From contig NZ_AGIK01000001.1 in NCBI RefSeq assembly GCF_000230675.1, positions 62,001 to 126,000 on the forward strand: a stretch of DNA of 64,000 nucleotides. The letters are read 5' to 3'. Shown in pieces: positions 26,784 to 35,860 of the stretch. This DNA comes from Synechococcus sp. WH 8016. Lineage in GTDB: Bacteria > Cyanobacteriota > Cyanobacteriia > PCC-6307 > Cyanobiaceae. The stretch's first letter is position 1; each line of letters begins with the position of its first letter. The notes below the pieces were generated by a model that did not search any database, was not told the origin of the DNA, and saw only the letters and a program-made list of their open reading frames with translations. A program made the position numbers and the translations under genes.

Positions 26784-27462
26784 GAGCAGCGATATTCAAG
26801 GGTTACTAATCACCATCCATTGGCATGGTGGTGACCCATTTTATGTGATCCGCTGTTTTTCAATGTTTCTCTGTGGCAGTGCCTAGCCAATGCCCCCAGG
26901 CTTGATTCCTTTGGGTGAAACCTGTTGGGTCATGTTTGGTTTGTGTTGATGGGAGATGCATGTTTTGCGTGAGTCCCTTGAGCCGAAATCTTTCGCTTTG
27001 CTAAAGATTTCGGCTCGCAGTCAGGTCTTCCCGTTTGTCACAATTTGTAAATGATTACTTTCGCTGTTGCTGGAACCCTCGTTCTCCTTAACGTGGCTCT
27101 TATTTCTACAATCCTTTCTGTTGATCAATTGCTTGGATGAATAGATCCTGGTTGGAGAAATTCTATAAGCTTTAATCCTCATTAGCCTGTTAAAAGTAAG
27201 CAACTAATAATATTTTTTAAAGCTTTTTCTTTTTTTGTCCTTTTGCTTTCAGTGTTGTCCTTTTTTGATTAACCAGTTTCGTTGTGGCTGGGTAAAAGTT
27301 CGTTTGCTGTCCAGCTTCCATAAAGTTAGTTGTGTTTTTTTACCCCTGGTTATTTTGCCCATGGACGAGCAGATCCTTCTGTTGTTGTGCTCGTTGCCCA
27401 TTCCAGCGCTTTCTCATGAAGGCCGTATGTTTCAGCCTTTAATGAGTTGATTGAGTGATGAA
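26784..27462. other. Gene-poor stretch, 680 bases
   Basis: No convincing gene. Contents: a hairpin near 26809-26834 (TCACCAT / ATGGTGGTGA), a long perfect inverted repeat at 26981-27015, and AT-rich frames on both strands (27021-27203 minus, 27235-27450 plus) with unlikely composition. Confidence 0.4.
26981..27015. repeat. Perfect 13-bp inverted repeat
   Basis: AGCCGAAATCTTT and AAAGATTTCGGCT flank a 9-base loop. No T-run follows on either strand, so it is not a standard terminator. It could be a protein-binding site, an RNA processing hairpin or part of a small RNA. Confidence 0.9.
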
Positions 27463-27945
27463 TCAACGTTGAAACCATCCGGTGAGTGCAACGGCTAAGG
27501 CGTCGGCCGCATCATCGGGCCGTGGTGGCGTGTCGAGATCGAGTTCACGCATCACGGCCTCCAGAACTTCGTCTTTGTCTGCGTGGCCATGCCCTGTGAG
27601 TGCTTGTTTGATTTGCATCGGCGGGAATTCCACGATCGGAAGCCCAAAGCGTGTGAGCGTCATGATCAACACCCCGCGGGCCTGCACAACGGCGATGGTG
27701 TTGCTGGAGCGGTAGAAGAAAAACTTCTCCACGCTGGCCAGTTCCGGTTGATGGATGCGAATGATTTGGCGGAGGTCACGGGCAATTTCCACCATGCGCT
27801 CCCCCTCGCTGCGGCCTGGATCGGTGCGAATGATGCCGCAGTCGACCATTCGTTGTGTTCCTTCCTCTTTCCCCTTGCGTGGCTCAACGTCGATCACGCC
27901 ATAGCCGACGCGAGCAAGGCCTGGATCGATGCCAAGGATCCGCAA
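27463..27945 (-). CDS. ruvC: Holliday junction endonuclease RuvC
   Basis: 160 residues. Cuts Holliday junctions as a dimer. The catalytic acidic residues are present: D7 in ILGIDPGLARVGYG, the glutamate in SVEKFFFYRSSNT, and Asp pairs in GHADKDEVLEAV and PDDAADALAVAL. TTG start six bases after the chlI stop, so it is the last gene of the minus-strand run that starts with cytM. Confidence 0.97.
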   Translation of the reverse strand: MRILGIDPGLARVGYGVIDVEPRKGKEEGTQRMVDCGIIRTDPGRSEGERMVEIARDLRQIIRIHQPELASVEKFFFYRSSNTIAVVQARGVLIMTLTRFGLPIVEFPPMQIKQALTGHGHADKDEVLEAVMRELDLDTPPRPDDAADALAVALTGWFQR

Positions 27946-27951
27946 GCTGAA

Positions 27952-29040
27952 TCAGCTGGCCAAGGCCAGTTCGAACTCGGAGCGATCGCTCGATTCATTG
28001 CGTTCAAACACCTTGCAGAACACCTTGACCACCCGATCGCCGGAGTCAATTTGCTCCAAAGGATCTTTGCGCAGTCGATGGCGCAGGCAGCAGGACACCA
28101 CGCGGGCAACATCGTCTTCGCTGACCTCCGTGCGCCCCTCAAAGGCTGCTAAGGCGCGGGCTGCCCGGTTGGTCACGATGTCGCCTCGCAATCCATCCAC
28201 GTCCAATTCTCCGCAAACCGATGAAATGCTCAGGCGCAAATCATCGTCAATACTCACCTGTTCAAGGCGTTGCTGCGCTTCCACCACCCTGGCTTGTAAG
28301 GCCTCTTGGCCGGCCGTCACGCTCATGCTGAAGGCGTCGGGGTCGCTGTCGAAGGCCGTGCGCTGGTCCACCACTTGCACCCTTAATTGAGGATCGCGAA
28401 CGGTGCGCACCTCCACACTCATTCCAAAGCGATCGAGCAGCTGGGGGCGCAGCTCCCCTTCTTCTGGGTTACCCGATCCAATCAACACGAAGCGCGCAGG
28501 GTGACGCACGGAGACACCCTCTCGTTCCACGGTGTTCCAGCCAGAGGCTGCGGAGTCGAGCAGAACATCCACCAGATGATCGTCGAGCAGGTTGACTTCG
28601 TCGACGTAAAGAAGACCGCGGTTGGCTTTAGCGAGCAACCCAGGCTCAAAAGCGCGAACGCCTTCGCTCAGGGCTTTTTCGATGTCGATCGTGCCGCAAA
28701 GGCGATCTTCTGTGGCGCCCAGGGGAAGGTCCACCATCGGCACCTGGCGTTGCTCCGTGCCGAGGGCTTCGCCGTGTTCCAAGCGCTGCCTGACGTCACT
28801 GCTTTGCAGGTCAGGATCACTCGGTGAGCTGTTGTACGGGTCACCAGCAACCACTTCAATGCCGGGCAGCAGGTCTGCAAGGGCACGGATGGTGGTGGAT
28901 TTGCCCGTGCCGCGGTCTCCCATGATCATCACGCCGCCGATGCGCGGGTCGATCACGTTGAGCAGCAGCGCCAACTTCATCTCTTCCTGGCCGATCACGG
29001 CGGTGAAGGGAAAGACTCTGCGCTTGCGCGGTGAACTCAC
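27952..29040 (-). CDS. chlI: Magnesium chelatase ATPase subunit I
   Basis: 362 residues. AAA+ motor of the enzyme that puts Mg into protoporphyrin IX, first step of the chlorophyll branch. Walker A is MGDRGTGKSTT; Walker B is LLYVDEVNLLDDHLVD, and sensor/arginine regions such as GSGNPEEGELRPQLLDRFG follow. The N-terminus RKRRVFPFTAVIGQEEMKLALLLN is standard. The GTG start overlaps the stop of the DUF3370 gene by four bases (GTGA). chlD and chlH are not in this window. Confidence 0.98.
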   Translation of the reverse strand: MSSPRKRRVFPFTAVIGQEEMKLALLLNVIDPRIGGVMIMGDRGTGKSTTIRALADLLPGIEVVAGDPYNSSPSDPDLQSSDVRQRLEHGEALGTEQRQVPMVDLPLGATEDRLCGTIDIEKALSEGVRAFEPGLLAKANRGLLYVDEVNLLDDHLVDVLLDSAASGWNTVEREGVSVRHPARFVLIGSGNPEEGELRPQLLDRFGMSVEVRTVRDPQLRVQVVDQRTAFDSDPDAFSMSVTAGQEALQARVVEAQQRLEQVSIDDDLRLSISSVCGELDVDGLRGDIVTNRAARALAAFEGRTEVSEDDVARVVSCCLRHRLRKDPLEQIDSGDRVVKVFCKVFERNESSDRSEFELALAS

Positions 29041-30425
29041 GGGTGAACGTCGGTTGATGAATGGGATTGTTTCACAGGCAGCACGGTGAGCACCTGCGGT
29101 GGTGTGGCGTCTGCCGGATAGACCAGACGAACGCGCAGCCTGCGGCTTTCTCCTGGCGCTAACGACACCGTCCCCAGCTTGGGCCCTTCTTGTCCCCGTC
29201 GCAACACGAGGTGAAAGCGCCGTCGCCCCATCGCCCTGCCGTTGGCCCCATCCAGGCCCGTCACCTCAATGGGGCCGCGAAACATCACGGGCCCACTGTT
29301 GCCAGATTGGAACTGCAATTGGCCCTTGCTGCTGCCTCGTTTGTCGGGAGATTCCAGGGCGATCGCCACGGTTCGTCTGCTGCGATCTGGGTTATGCAAT
29401 GGAAGGCTGAGGTCGTATTCCACGCCGTAATTGCCGTGGGCGGCCCAGGCCGTTCCTTTGTCAAATCTTTTGAGTTCAGCCGTTTGCACTTGAGCGGTGC
29501 CGAGGTCACCCCTCTCCAGGCTGCTGATCGGCCAAGAGATCGGCGCTTCCTTGATGTTCAGGGTGTTCGAGCCTGGATCACTCAAGGTGCCGGTCCAGGT
29601 GCTGCCGATCTGAACACCGCTCACCCTCGAGTAGATCATTCGCCCCTTGCTGCCTCGTGGCGTGGGCTGATGCTCCTTGGGGCTAAGGGTTCCGGAGCTG
29701 AGCAATGCTCTCCAGCGTTCCCCACTCGGTGGCGAGTCGTTTTGGCCATAGGCCGCCACGGTGGCGAGATACACCGGAGCGGAACTCTTCAGCCGGAGCT
29801 GCAGGTTGCGGCCATTCAGCAATGGGTCGAGTCCTGCCACGGGAATGGGAAGAACCAGCAAGGAACTGGCGTGTCCGGGGGCAATCTTGATTTGCTTTGG
29901 AAGTTCGGGCGCCTGATCGCCTCGGAGCAAGTCTCCAGCCACGCGGCTGCCTGGACCAGAGGCGATGGGAGTGGTGGTTTCCGCCATCAGGGAGGGCAGA
30001 GGCAGGAAGGGAGCTGCTGTTTGCCCTGGCTTGGTTCCCTGGGAGAGCGAGGTGCTGCCGCTGATCACGTCGATCGTGACGGGTTCCGTTCCTAGCGGCT
30101 GTGCAAGCACGGCCAGCCAGAGGGTGGAAGACAGTTCTTCTGGTTTGCCGGCGTAAACGTGGTGGCTGAACAGATCAAACCGTCCGTCCAAGGCAACATT
30201 CAGACCTTGGTTGGTTGGGAAGGTGGATAGCAGCACCCCTTCACCGGTGATCAGTTCGGGGTTGTTGTCATTGAGAAACAGCAGCTCATCTAATTGGCCG
30301 GGGAGTGGACGCAGCTGCTGCTGACGGACCAATGACTCCGGAGCCTGGGTGTCCGCACGGGATGGCAGGCCAGGGATCGTGATGAGGCAGAAGGCCGCGA
30401 GGGCCAGCAGCGAAGAATGACGCAT
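29037..30425 (-). CDS. Exported DUF3370 protein
   Basis: 462 residues. A signal peptide (LLALAAFCLITIPGLPSRA) precedes a large beta-rich mature part, found mainly in cyanobacteria. Seen features: LRPLPGQLDELLFLNDNNPELITGEG near the start, YGVEYDLSLPLHNPDRSRRTVAIALESP and FHLVLRRGQEGPKLGTVSLAPGESRRLRVRLVYPADATPPQ. Molecular function unknown; probably a periplasmic or cell-envelope protein. Its stop overlaps the chlI start, and it follows the beta-lactamase-like gene by 14 bases. Confidence 0.88.
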   Translation of the reverse strand: MRHSSLLALAAFCLITIPGLPSRADTQAPESLVRQQQLRPLPGQLDELLFLNDNNPELITGEGVLLSTFPTNQGLNVALDGRFDLFSHHVYAGKPEELSSTLWLAVLAQPLGTEPVTIDVISGSTSLSQGTKPGQTAAPFLPLPSLMAETTTPIASGPGSRVAGDLLRGDQAPELPKQIKIAPGHASSLLVLPIPVAGLDPLLNGRNLQLRLKSSAPVYLATVAAYGQNDSPPSGERWRALLSSGTLSPKEHQPTPRGSKGRMIYSRVSGVQIGSTWTGTLSDPGSNTLNIKEAPISWPISSLERGDLGTAQVQTAELKRFDKGTAWAAHGNYGVEYDLSLPLHNPDRSRRTVAIALESPDKRGSSKGQLQFQSGNSGPVMFRGPIEVTGLDGANGRAMGRRRFHLVLRRGQEGPKLGTVSLAPGESRRLRVRLVYPADATPPQVLTVLPVKQSHSSTDVHP

Positions 30426-30439
30426 GGTGAGAACTGGAA

Positions 30440-31654
30440 TCAGCGTTGACGTGGAGGCGCTGGCTTGGGTTTCAGCACCGGTGCCATGGCTGCTGCCATG
30501 TTGCGGATCAGCTCCGTGGAGCGAGGATCATTGAAGGGACCTTTCACCACGAAGGCGGCAACGGCACGGCGGCCGTCGGGGAGTTCAATGAGCCCGGCAT
30601 CGGCGTAAGCGATGCCGATGTCGCCGGTTTTGTTGAGGACGCGATAGCCCTTGATCATCAGGCTGTCATCGGGTTTGCCCTGGGATCCACCCAGGCCCTT
30701 CAGGAGTCCGCCGGGGAGTAAACGGTTGGTGACGGAGGTGCCCATCACCTCTCGGAATAAATCGCGGCCTCGAATCGAGAGCGCTTCTCCGGTGTCCACG
30801 AGGGCAATCGCTCTGGCCAGATCACGGGCGCTGGTGGTGTTGGTGCCCTTGAGGTCGGGAAGCCAGTTGTTCACCTTGGTGGCGCTGAGCCCGAGGCTGT
30901 TGAAGCGGGCGTTGAGATCCACTTGACCCCCCACCCGTTCAATCAGCAGATTCGTTGCGGTGTTGTCGCTGACTCGAATCATCTCAGTGGCGACCTCATG
31001 GGTGGGGAAGCGCGTCCCGAGAGGCTTGCTGGCCATCCAGCCGGCGCCGCCCCCCACCACCGTTTTGCTGAGGGTGAGCGGTTCATTCCAGCTCAGCCTT
31101 CCAGCATCGATTTCCTCAAGGGCGACCAGCAAGATCGGTGTTTTGATGGCGCTCGCCGCCGGTAATGCCGTGTCTGGATTGAGCTGGGCGTAGCGGCCAT
31201 CATCCAGCGCCAACATGAAGGCACTCACCTGGAGGTCAGGATCCTTGGCAGCAAGCGCTTCCCAGCGTTTGCTCAAGGCCGTGAGCTCCTGTTGGGTCTC
31301 GAAGCGCCCAAGCGTGTCGGTGCTGCTCGGGGGGTTGATCACAGCGGACTCGGGATCCGTTTGCTCTTTTTGGGCTGGTGTGACCTTTGGTGTGAGCCAG
31401 CCGGGAAGGGTGAGATCTCCGCGTTCGACCGCAGGCCCTGCAAGCTTCAGGGCAGACCCCGTGATCACGCCCAGGCCCACACCCATCAGCACCAGGCGCA
31501 GCAGCAACCTCAGGGGACGTCCCCAACTAGGGGGCTGTTGACTGGAACGACTGGAGGCCAAGGGGGGGTTGCGGGAGAGCCTGAGGTTACGGGCGGTTGC
31601 GCCTCGCTGCCCAACGCAATTGACGCACCATGCCGCGCAAGAGAGCCACTTCAT
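30440..31654 (-). CDS. Class A beta-lactamase-like serine hydrolase
   Basis: Up to 404 residues with an N-terminal membrane segment (LRLLLRLVLMGVGLGVITGSAL) and a class A serine hydrolase fold. Catalytic motifs: SxxK in AASAIKTP, SDN in RVSDNTATN and KTG in LNKTGDIG. Such cyanobacterial proteins act on cell-wall peptides or are uncharacterised; resistance should not be assumed. The ATG at 31654 overlaps trmJ by 68 bases. TTG at 31561, after the trmJ stop, would give a 373-residue form and is plausible. Confidence 0.87.
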   Translation of the reverse strand: MKWLSCAAWCVNCVGQRGATARNLRLSRNPPLASSRSSQQPPSWGRPLRLLLRLVLMGVGLGVITGSALKLAGPAVERGDLTLPGWLTPKVTPAQKEQTDPESAVINPPSSTDTLGRFETQQELTALSKRWEALAAKDPDLQVSAFMLALDDGRYAQLNPDTALPAASAIKTPILLVALEEIDAGRLSWNEPLTLSKTVVGGGAGWMASKPLGTRFPTHEVATEMIRVSDNTATNLLIERVGGQVDLNARFNSLGLSATKVNNWLPDLKGTNTTSARDLARAIALVDTGEALSIRGRDLFREVMGTSVTNRLLPGGLLKGLGGSQGKPDDSLMIKGYRVLNKTGDIGIAYADAGLIELPDGRRAVAAFVVKGPFNDPRSTELIRNMAAAMAPVLKPKPAPPRQR

Positions 31655-32315
31655 CGCTGCGGATCAGGGCCCGTTGCACGAGTCCTTTCACCTTGGCCAT
31701 CCGTGCCCTTGCTGTGTGCTCCAGCAAGAAGCCCACTTCGAGCAGAAGGTCTTCGGCATCGCGCAGGCAGCCATCGAGCTCAGGAGCACTCGCAGGGATC
31801 TCGCTCACGGGTAGAGCTGGGGTGGCAGCCAAGCGCCGTTCTCGCTCAAGCTCATGCAGCACCACAGCCACGGCATGGGAGAGGTTGAGAGACGGGTAAA
31901 CATCTCCGGTGTGCAACGTCAAAACCCGATGGCTGATCAGGAGTTCTTCATTGGTGAGACCGCGATCTTCCCGTCCAAACACCAGGGCCGAACGCAGGCC
32001 TTTGCGTCTGCCCGTTTGAATCCAAGGCACGATCTCCTCGGGTGATTGCAAGGGGATCTCGCCGTGATCGATGCGCCCGCAACTGGCCACCACCTGTTGA
32101 CAATCGGCGACAGCCTCGAGCAGCGAAGGAAAAATGGCGGCCTGTTGGAGCACGGCATCGCCATGGACGGCCATGCGCACAGCTTCGGGATCGTTTGGGT
32201 CGCAGCGGGGTGCGACGAGCCTGAGATCTTCAATGTTGTAGTTGGCACACAATCGGGCCACGCTGCCGACGTTGAGGGGTCCCGCTGGCTCGACCAGCAC
32301 CACGGCCAAGGTCAA
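31587..32315 (-). CDS. trmJ: tRNA/rRNA 2'-O-methyltransferase, TrmJ type
   Basis: 242 residues of the SPOUT superfamily. The N-terminus VVLVEPAGPLNVGSVARLCANYNIEDLRLV and the knot region ALVFGREDRGLTNEELLISHRVLTLHTGDVYPSLNLSHAVAVVLHEL match the TrmH group 1 pattern. TrmJ methylates position 32 of tRNAs. The TTG start overlaps the cytM stop by four bases (TTGA), so the two are coupled. The exact target base is not shown by sequence. Confidence 0.92.
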   Translation of the reverse strand: MTLAVVLVEPAGPLNVGSVARLCANYNIEDLRLVAPRCDPNDPEAVRMAVHGDAVLQQAAIFPSLLEAVADCQQVVASCGRIDHGEIPLQSPEEIVPWIQTGRRKGLRSALVFGREDRGLTNEELLISHRVLTLHTGDVYPSLNLSHAVAVVLHELERERRLAATPALPVSEIPASAPELDGCLRDAEDLLLEVGFLLEHTARARMAKVKGLVQRALIRSDEVALLRGMVRQLRWAARRNRP

Positions 32316-32725
32316 GACAATGTTTTGAGATAGGCGAGCAGATCAGCCATGTTCTGAGGTTCGATTTCAAAGCGAGGCATCGGCGGTGTTTCACCGCTCA
32401 CCACTTGGTGAATGATCTGCATGTCCTTCCGCCGTTCGCTCACCCCTTTCAGGCTCGGCCCAACCAGGCCCTGGCCTGCGATGCCATGGCAGCCCGCACA
32501 ATTAATCCTGAACATCTGACCACCGTGCTGCTCTGACCCCTCAAGGGCCAGTGTTGCTTTGGTGTACGGATCTTGACGTGTGTTGCTCAGCATCCACACC
32601 AACAGGACAGCGCAGGCCATGGCCGCGAAAACGACAAGAGCCGCGATCAGCCCTCGACTCCGCTCAGGAATTGCTGCAGCAGTTGATGACGGTGCCGTCA
32701 CAGAAGAGACCAAGCCATGGAACAA
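32312..32725 (-). CDS. cytM: Cytochrome cM
   Basis: 137 residues. An N-terminal membrane anchor at about 26-46 precedes a class I cytochrome c domain with heme motif CAGCH and the axial methionine in TPPMPRF. The stretch [42 protein letters not shown] is the cyanobacterial cytochrome cM signature. The protein is linked to the balance between photosynthesis and respiration. It starts the minus-strand run to ruvC; petG begins 33 bases away in the other direction. Confidence 0.93.
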   Translation of the reverse strand: MFHGLVSSVTAPSSTAAAIPERSRGLIAALVVFAAMACAVLLVWMLSNTRQDPYTKATLALEGSEQHGGQMFRINCAGCHGIAGQGLVGPSLKGVSERRKDMQIIHQVVSGETPPMPRFEIEPQNMADLLAYLKTLS

Positions 32726-32757
32726 TTGTGCTCAATCTTTTCATTGGGCGCGACGAC

Positions 32758-32871
32758 ATGATCGAACCCCTTCTTTGCGGCATTGTTTTGGGTTTGATTC
32801 CGATCACCCTGATGGGGTTGTTTGTTGCCGCTTGGAATCAGTACCGCCGGGGTAGTGCTCTGGGGGGCTGA
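32758..32871 (+). CDS. petG: Cytochrome b6-f complex subunit 5 (PetG)
   Basis: 37 residues, the family's usual length: [18 protein letters not shown] with an AAWNQYRRG end. Single membrane helix needed for stable assembly of the b6-f complex. It lies between divergent cytM and convergent rsmD. Its last 68 bases are antisense to the 3' end of rsmD. Confidence 0.97.
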   Translation: MIEPLLCGIVLGLIPITLMGLFVAAWNQYRRGSALGG

Positions 32872-33460
32872 GCAACAGAAGGGCGCTCGTTCCATATCGC
32901 CTTTGATCCACCACCGTCCAGGGCGGTGGTGGGGTCAATTTTTTGTTGCGTGTGTGTTCGCAGATCACAAGTCCCTGTTTGGAGACCCAGTGTCCATCGA
33001 GCAAGGCAAGCAAGGTGGGCTCGTATAGGTCGGATCCATAGGGAGGATCGAAATAAACGAGATCGAAGCAGGGCATGGAGCTAGGGCGACCCATTTTGAG
33101 CCAGCTCACCAGATCTCGACGGATCACCTCAATGGCCGGGGAGGGGGAACGGCCTCCAGCGATCAACTTGAGGTTGTCTCGGCAGATGGAGGCTGTTTTG
33201 GGATCCTTTTCCACGGCCCATACCCTGCTCACGCCCCGTTCGATCGCTTCGCAGCCCATCACGCCGCTGCCGCTGCACAGGTCGAGCCAGGAGGCGTCCT
33301 GCAGCTGTGGAGCGAGCATGTTCATCACCGCTTCGCGCACACGGGCTGTGGTGGGCCTCGTAGCGGTCCCCATAGGACTGCGGAGGCGACGACCTCCGCT
33401 GAGACGAAGCAGGCCGCTCACGGCATCAAGGGAGCGCCCTGTTGCAGCCATTCCAGCCAT
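32804..33460 (-). CDS. rsmD: 16S rRNA (guanine-N2)-methyltransferase RsmD
   Basis: 218 residues. Methylates G966 of 16S rRNA in E. coli terms. The AdoMet-binding motif is [19 protein letters not shown] and the catalytic loop is [40 protein letters not shown] is the family N-terminus. The start overlaps the hisH end by 43 bases; an internal Met at residue 4 would shorten this slightly. About 22 C-terminal codons run antisense through petG and are not part of the conserved fold. Confidence 0.94.
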   Translation of the reverse strand: MAGMAATGRSLDAVSGLLRLSGGRRLRSPMGTATRPTTARVREAVMNMLAPQLQDASWLDLCSGSGVMGCEAIERGVSRVWAVEKDPKTASICRDNLKLIAGGRSPSPAIEVIRRDLVSWLKMGRPSSMPCFDLVYFDPPYGSDLYEPTLLALLDGHWVSKQGLVICEHTRNKKLTPPPPWTVVDQRRYGTSALLLLSPPEHYPGGTDSKRQQTTPSG

Positions 33461-34068
33461 CGCGACAGCAAACGCTGGCCCGTCACGGCCGATTTCTCAG
33501 GGTGAAATTGGCAGGCACCCAGCCGATTGCGCCAAACCACGGCGGTGGCAAGCCCTGAACCGAAGGCCACGCTTGCAGCACGATCCCGCGTCTCCTGGGG
33601 CTCAGCGGCGAACGAATGAACGAAATACATCCATTCAGCGCTGGAAGGATCCGGCAGCAGAGGGGAAGGGCGATCGATCTGCAGCTTGCCCCAGCCCATG
33701 TGAGGGATGCGTTCTCCCTGGTTCTTCGGGAGCTGCTTCACCCGTCCAGGGAGCAAGCCCAACCCCTGGCGTTGGCCTTCTTCGCTGGACTCAAACAGCA
33801 GCTGTAAACCTAGGCAAATCCCCAGGAGTGGACGATCGGCTTTGTTCCAGGCGAGCAGTTCAGGGATCAGTCCAGTGGCTTCCAAGCGATCCATGGCCGG
33901 ATCAAACGCTCCGACGCCCGGAAGAATGAGGGCCTGACAGCCTTCTAAATCTCCAGGATGTTGCACAGCCTTGAGGGAACTCCCCAAGCGCTTAAAGCAA
34001 GTTTGAACAGAAAAAAGATTTCCCATGCCGTAATCGATCAGTCCAATGGTCTGAACTGAACGAGACAT
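33418..34068 (-). CDS. hisH: Imidazole glycerol phosphate synthase, glutamine amidotransferase subunit
   Basis: 216 residues. Supplies ammonia from glutamine to HisF in histidine and AICAR formation. Triad: cysteine in GICLGLQLLFESS and His/Glu in FHPEKS. GLIDYGMGNLFSV is the family start. ATG at 34068 is preferred over the TTG five codons upstream. Located 48 bases after trxA and overlapping rsmD. Confidence 0.97.
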   Translation of the reverse strand: MSRSVQTIGLIDYGMGNLFSVQTCFKRLGSSLKAVQHPGDLEGCQALILPGVGAFDPAMDRLEATGLIPELLAWNKADRPLLGICLGLQLLFESSEEGQRQGLGLLPGRVKQLPKNQGERIPHMGWGKLQIDRPSPLLPDPSSAEWMYFVHSFAAEPQETRDRAASVAFGSGLATAVVWRNRLGACQFHPEKSAVTGQRLLSRWLEWLQQGAPLMP

Positions 34069-34116
34069 GGGGATCAGGGGCAAGGCGAATAGCGAAGACC
34101 GGCTCGGAGCCCGGAA

Positions 34117-34440
34117 TCAGAGATGCTTCGAAATCGTGCCGGAGAGCGTGGCCTTAGGAACTGCGCCCACGACGGTGTCAACTTTCTGCCCACCCTTAAA
34201 CACCATCAACGTGGGGATGCTGCGAATCCCGTACTGGCTGGCAACGTTCGGATTTTCGTCGGTGTTGAGCTTGAAGACCTTGATTTTGCCTTCGAATTCC
34301 TTGGAGATCTCGTCAACAATGGGAGCCACCATGCGGCAGGGGCCACACCAGGGAGCCCAGAAGTCAACTAAGACAGGAACGTCACTTTGAAGGACATCCT
34401 GTTCGAAGGATGCGTCGGTTACAGCGGTAGCGCTGGACAT
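34117..34440 (-). CDS. trxA: Thioredoxin
   Basis: 107 residues. The disulfide reductant motif WCGPC lies in [23 protein letters not shown], and the cis-proline loop is [13 protein letters not shown]. These are the marks of the m-type thioredoxin used by cyanobacteria to regulate enzymes by light and redox state. ATG at 34440 gives the usual length; an upstream Met adds four residues. It follows Yfr1 and guaB3 on the same strand. Confidence 0.98.
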   Translation of the reverse strand: MSSATAVTDASFEQDVLQSDVPVLVDFWAPWCGPCRMVAPIVDEISKEFEGKIKVFKLNTDENPNVASQYGIRSIPTLMVFKGGQKVDTVVGAVPKATLSGTISKHL

Positions 34441-34560
34441 TCCATTTGTCATCGTTATGGCGTGAATTTAGCAACCACTTCCGAAGATTTCTCGGTTTCT
34501 TCGGTGGGTCTACAGAACTGTGACGGTTTCGAGTCCAGACTCGAGCGCCGTTGGCGAAGA

Positions 34561-34624
34561 CAGAAAGCCCGAACGCGTCGGGCCGGGGGGTGTGAGGAGT
34601 GTGTGGGCCGAAGCCCGCACGCCT
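34561..34624 (-). ncRNA. yfr1: Yfr1 small RNA
   Basis: Read on the minus strand: a 5' hairpin (GTGCGGGC-TTCG-GCCCACAC), an unpaired stretch containing the cyanobacterial hallmark ACTCCTCACAC (34590-34600), then a 3' hairpin (GCCCGACGCGTTCGGGC) followed by TTTCT as terminator. Two stem-loops around this ultraconserved single-stranded box define Yfr1. Its position between guaB3 and trxA is the known location in marine picocyanobacteria. Yfr1 represses porin-type mRNAs through base pairing with that box. Ends are estimated from the structure. Confidence 0.92.
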
Positions 34625-34636
34625 TGAGATTAAGGC

Positions 34637-35800
34637 TTATTTGCCCATCCCTAGTTGCTGGGCTTTCTGATAAACCTTGCCTTCCGTGAGCAGGGATGGA
34701 GCCACCACCACTTCAACCTGCTGCATCTCTTTGATGGTGCGTGCCCCGAGAGTTCCCATCGAAGTCTTCAGGCAACCGAGCAAGTTGTGGGTGCCATCGT
34801 CCAGTTTCGCTGGACCTCGAAGGATGCGTTCGAGGCTGCCCGTGCTGCCAACGTTGATTCGTGTGCCCCGCGGTAGCACCGGGCTTGGGGTGGCCATTCC
34901 CCAGTGGAATCCCCGGCCTGGTGCTTCTTCTGAGCGGGCAATCGGGGATCCAATCATCACGGCATCAGCACCACAGGCGATGCACTTACAGATGTCGCCA
35001 CCGGTGACGATGCCTCCATCGGCCACGATCGGGACGTAGCGTCCGCTTTCCTTTTCGTAGTCAGCGCGAGCGGCGGCGCAATCGGCAACAGCGGTGGCCT
35101 GGGGAATGCCAACGCCGAGGACGCCACGGGAGGTGCAGGCAGCACCAGGACCAATCCCCACCATCACACCAGCAGCACCAGCGCGCATTAGTTGCAGAGC
35201 AACCTCATAGGTCACGCAGTTGCCGATCACCACGGGCACACCCATGTCGCGGCAGAGCGTTTCCAAATTGAGGGTGTCTTGGCCTTCAGGGCCGATGTGG
35301 TCGGTGGAGACCACGGTGGCTTGCACAAAAAACAGATCAGCTCCCGCCTCTGCGATCGCCTTGCCAAAGCGCAATGCCGCCACTGGGGTGCCGCTCACAG
35401 CAGCAATTCCGCCCTGGGCTTTGATCGCTTCAATGCGCTTGCGAATCAGGCTTTCCTGAACCGGTTTGCTGTAAATCTCCTGCATCAACGGCACAAACTC
35501 GTCCTTGCCGACGGATGTGATGCGATCCAGAGCCTCGGTGGGATCTTCGTAGCGGGTCTGAATTCCTTCCAGATTCAAGACGCCAAGAGCGCCGAGCTGG
35601 GAAAGCCGAACCGCCATTCCCACGTCCACCACGCCGTCCATGGCGCTGGCAATGATCGGGATTTCACGTTCGATTCCGCCTAGGGACCAGCTGGTGTTGG
35701 TGACCTCCGGATCAACCGTGCGACCCCCAGGCACCAGGGCGATCTCATCGATGCCATAGGCCCGGCGAACAACCTTGGAGCGTCCGAGCTGAATGTCCAC
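34637..35800 (-). CDS. guaB3: GuaB3-family IMP dehydrogenase-related protein
   Basis: 387 residues. TIM barrel of the IMPDH/GMPR family without the CBS pair seen in GuaB. The catalytic cysteine loop is [18 protein letters not shown], with the flap region near [12 protein letters not shown]. Starts [25 protein letters not shown], the standard opening of cyanobacterial GuaB3; GTG at 35800. It converts purine nucleotides (GMP reductase-like activity was shown for the family) and is not the main IMPDH. The stop is about 13 bases before Yfr1. Confidence 0.93.
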   Translation of the reverse strand: MDIQLGRSKVVRRAYGIDEIALVPGGRTVDPEVTNTSWSLGGIEREIPIIASAMDGVVDVGMAVRLSQLGALGVLNLEGIQTRYEDPTEALDRITSVGKDEFVPLMQEIYSKPVQESLIRKRIEAIKAQGGIAAVSGTPVAALRFGKAIAEAGADLFFVQATVVSTDHIGPEGQDTLNLETLCRDMGVPVVIGNCVTYEVALQLMRAGAAGVMVGIGPGAACTSRGVLGVGIPQATAVADCAAARADYEKESGRYVPIVADGGIVTGGDICKCIACGADAVMIGSPIARSEEAPGRGFHWGMATPSPVLPRGTRINVGSTGSLERILRGPAKLDDGTHNLLGCLKTSMGTLGARTIKEMQQVEVVVAPSLLTEGKVYQKAQQLGMGK

Positions 35801-35860
35801 CGCTAGTCGTATTAAGGATCAGCACAAACTACCAACCGGTCATGCACTGCGTGGCAGTGA

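Noticed and set aside
27235-27450. Plus frame rich in Cys/Phe/Leu upstream of ruvC
   Set aside because: AT-rich DNA gives such hydrophobic frames by chance; no ribosome binding site or conserved pattern.
30440-31654. Beta-lactamase-like gene as antibiotic resistance
   Set aside because: Motifs show only a class A serine hydrolase fold; cyanobacterial members with membrane anchors are commonly envelope enzymes and context is housekeeping.
34526-34550. GGTTTCGAGTCC resembling a tRNA T-arm
   Set aside because: No matching acceptor stem or anticodon arm around it; it lies between Yfr1 and trxA.
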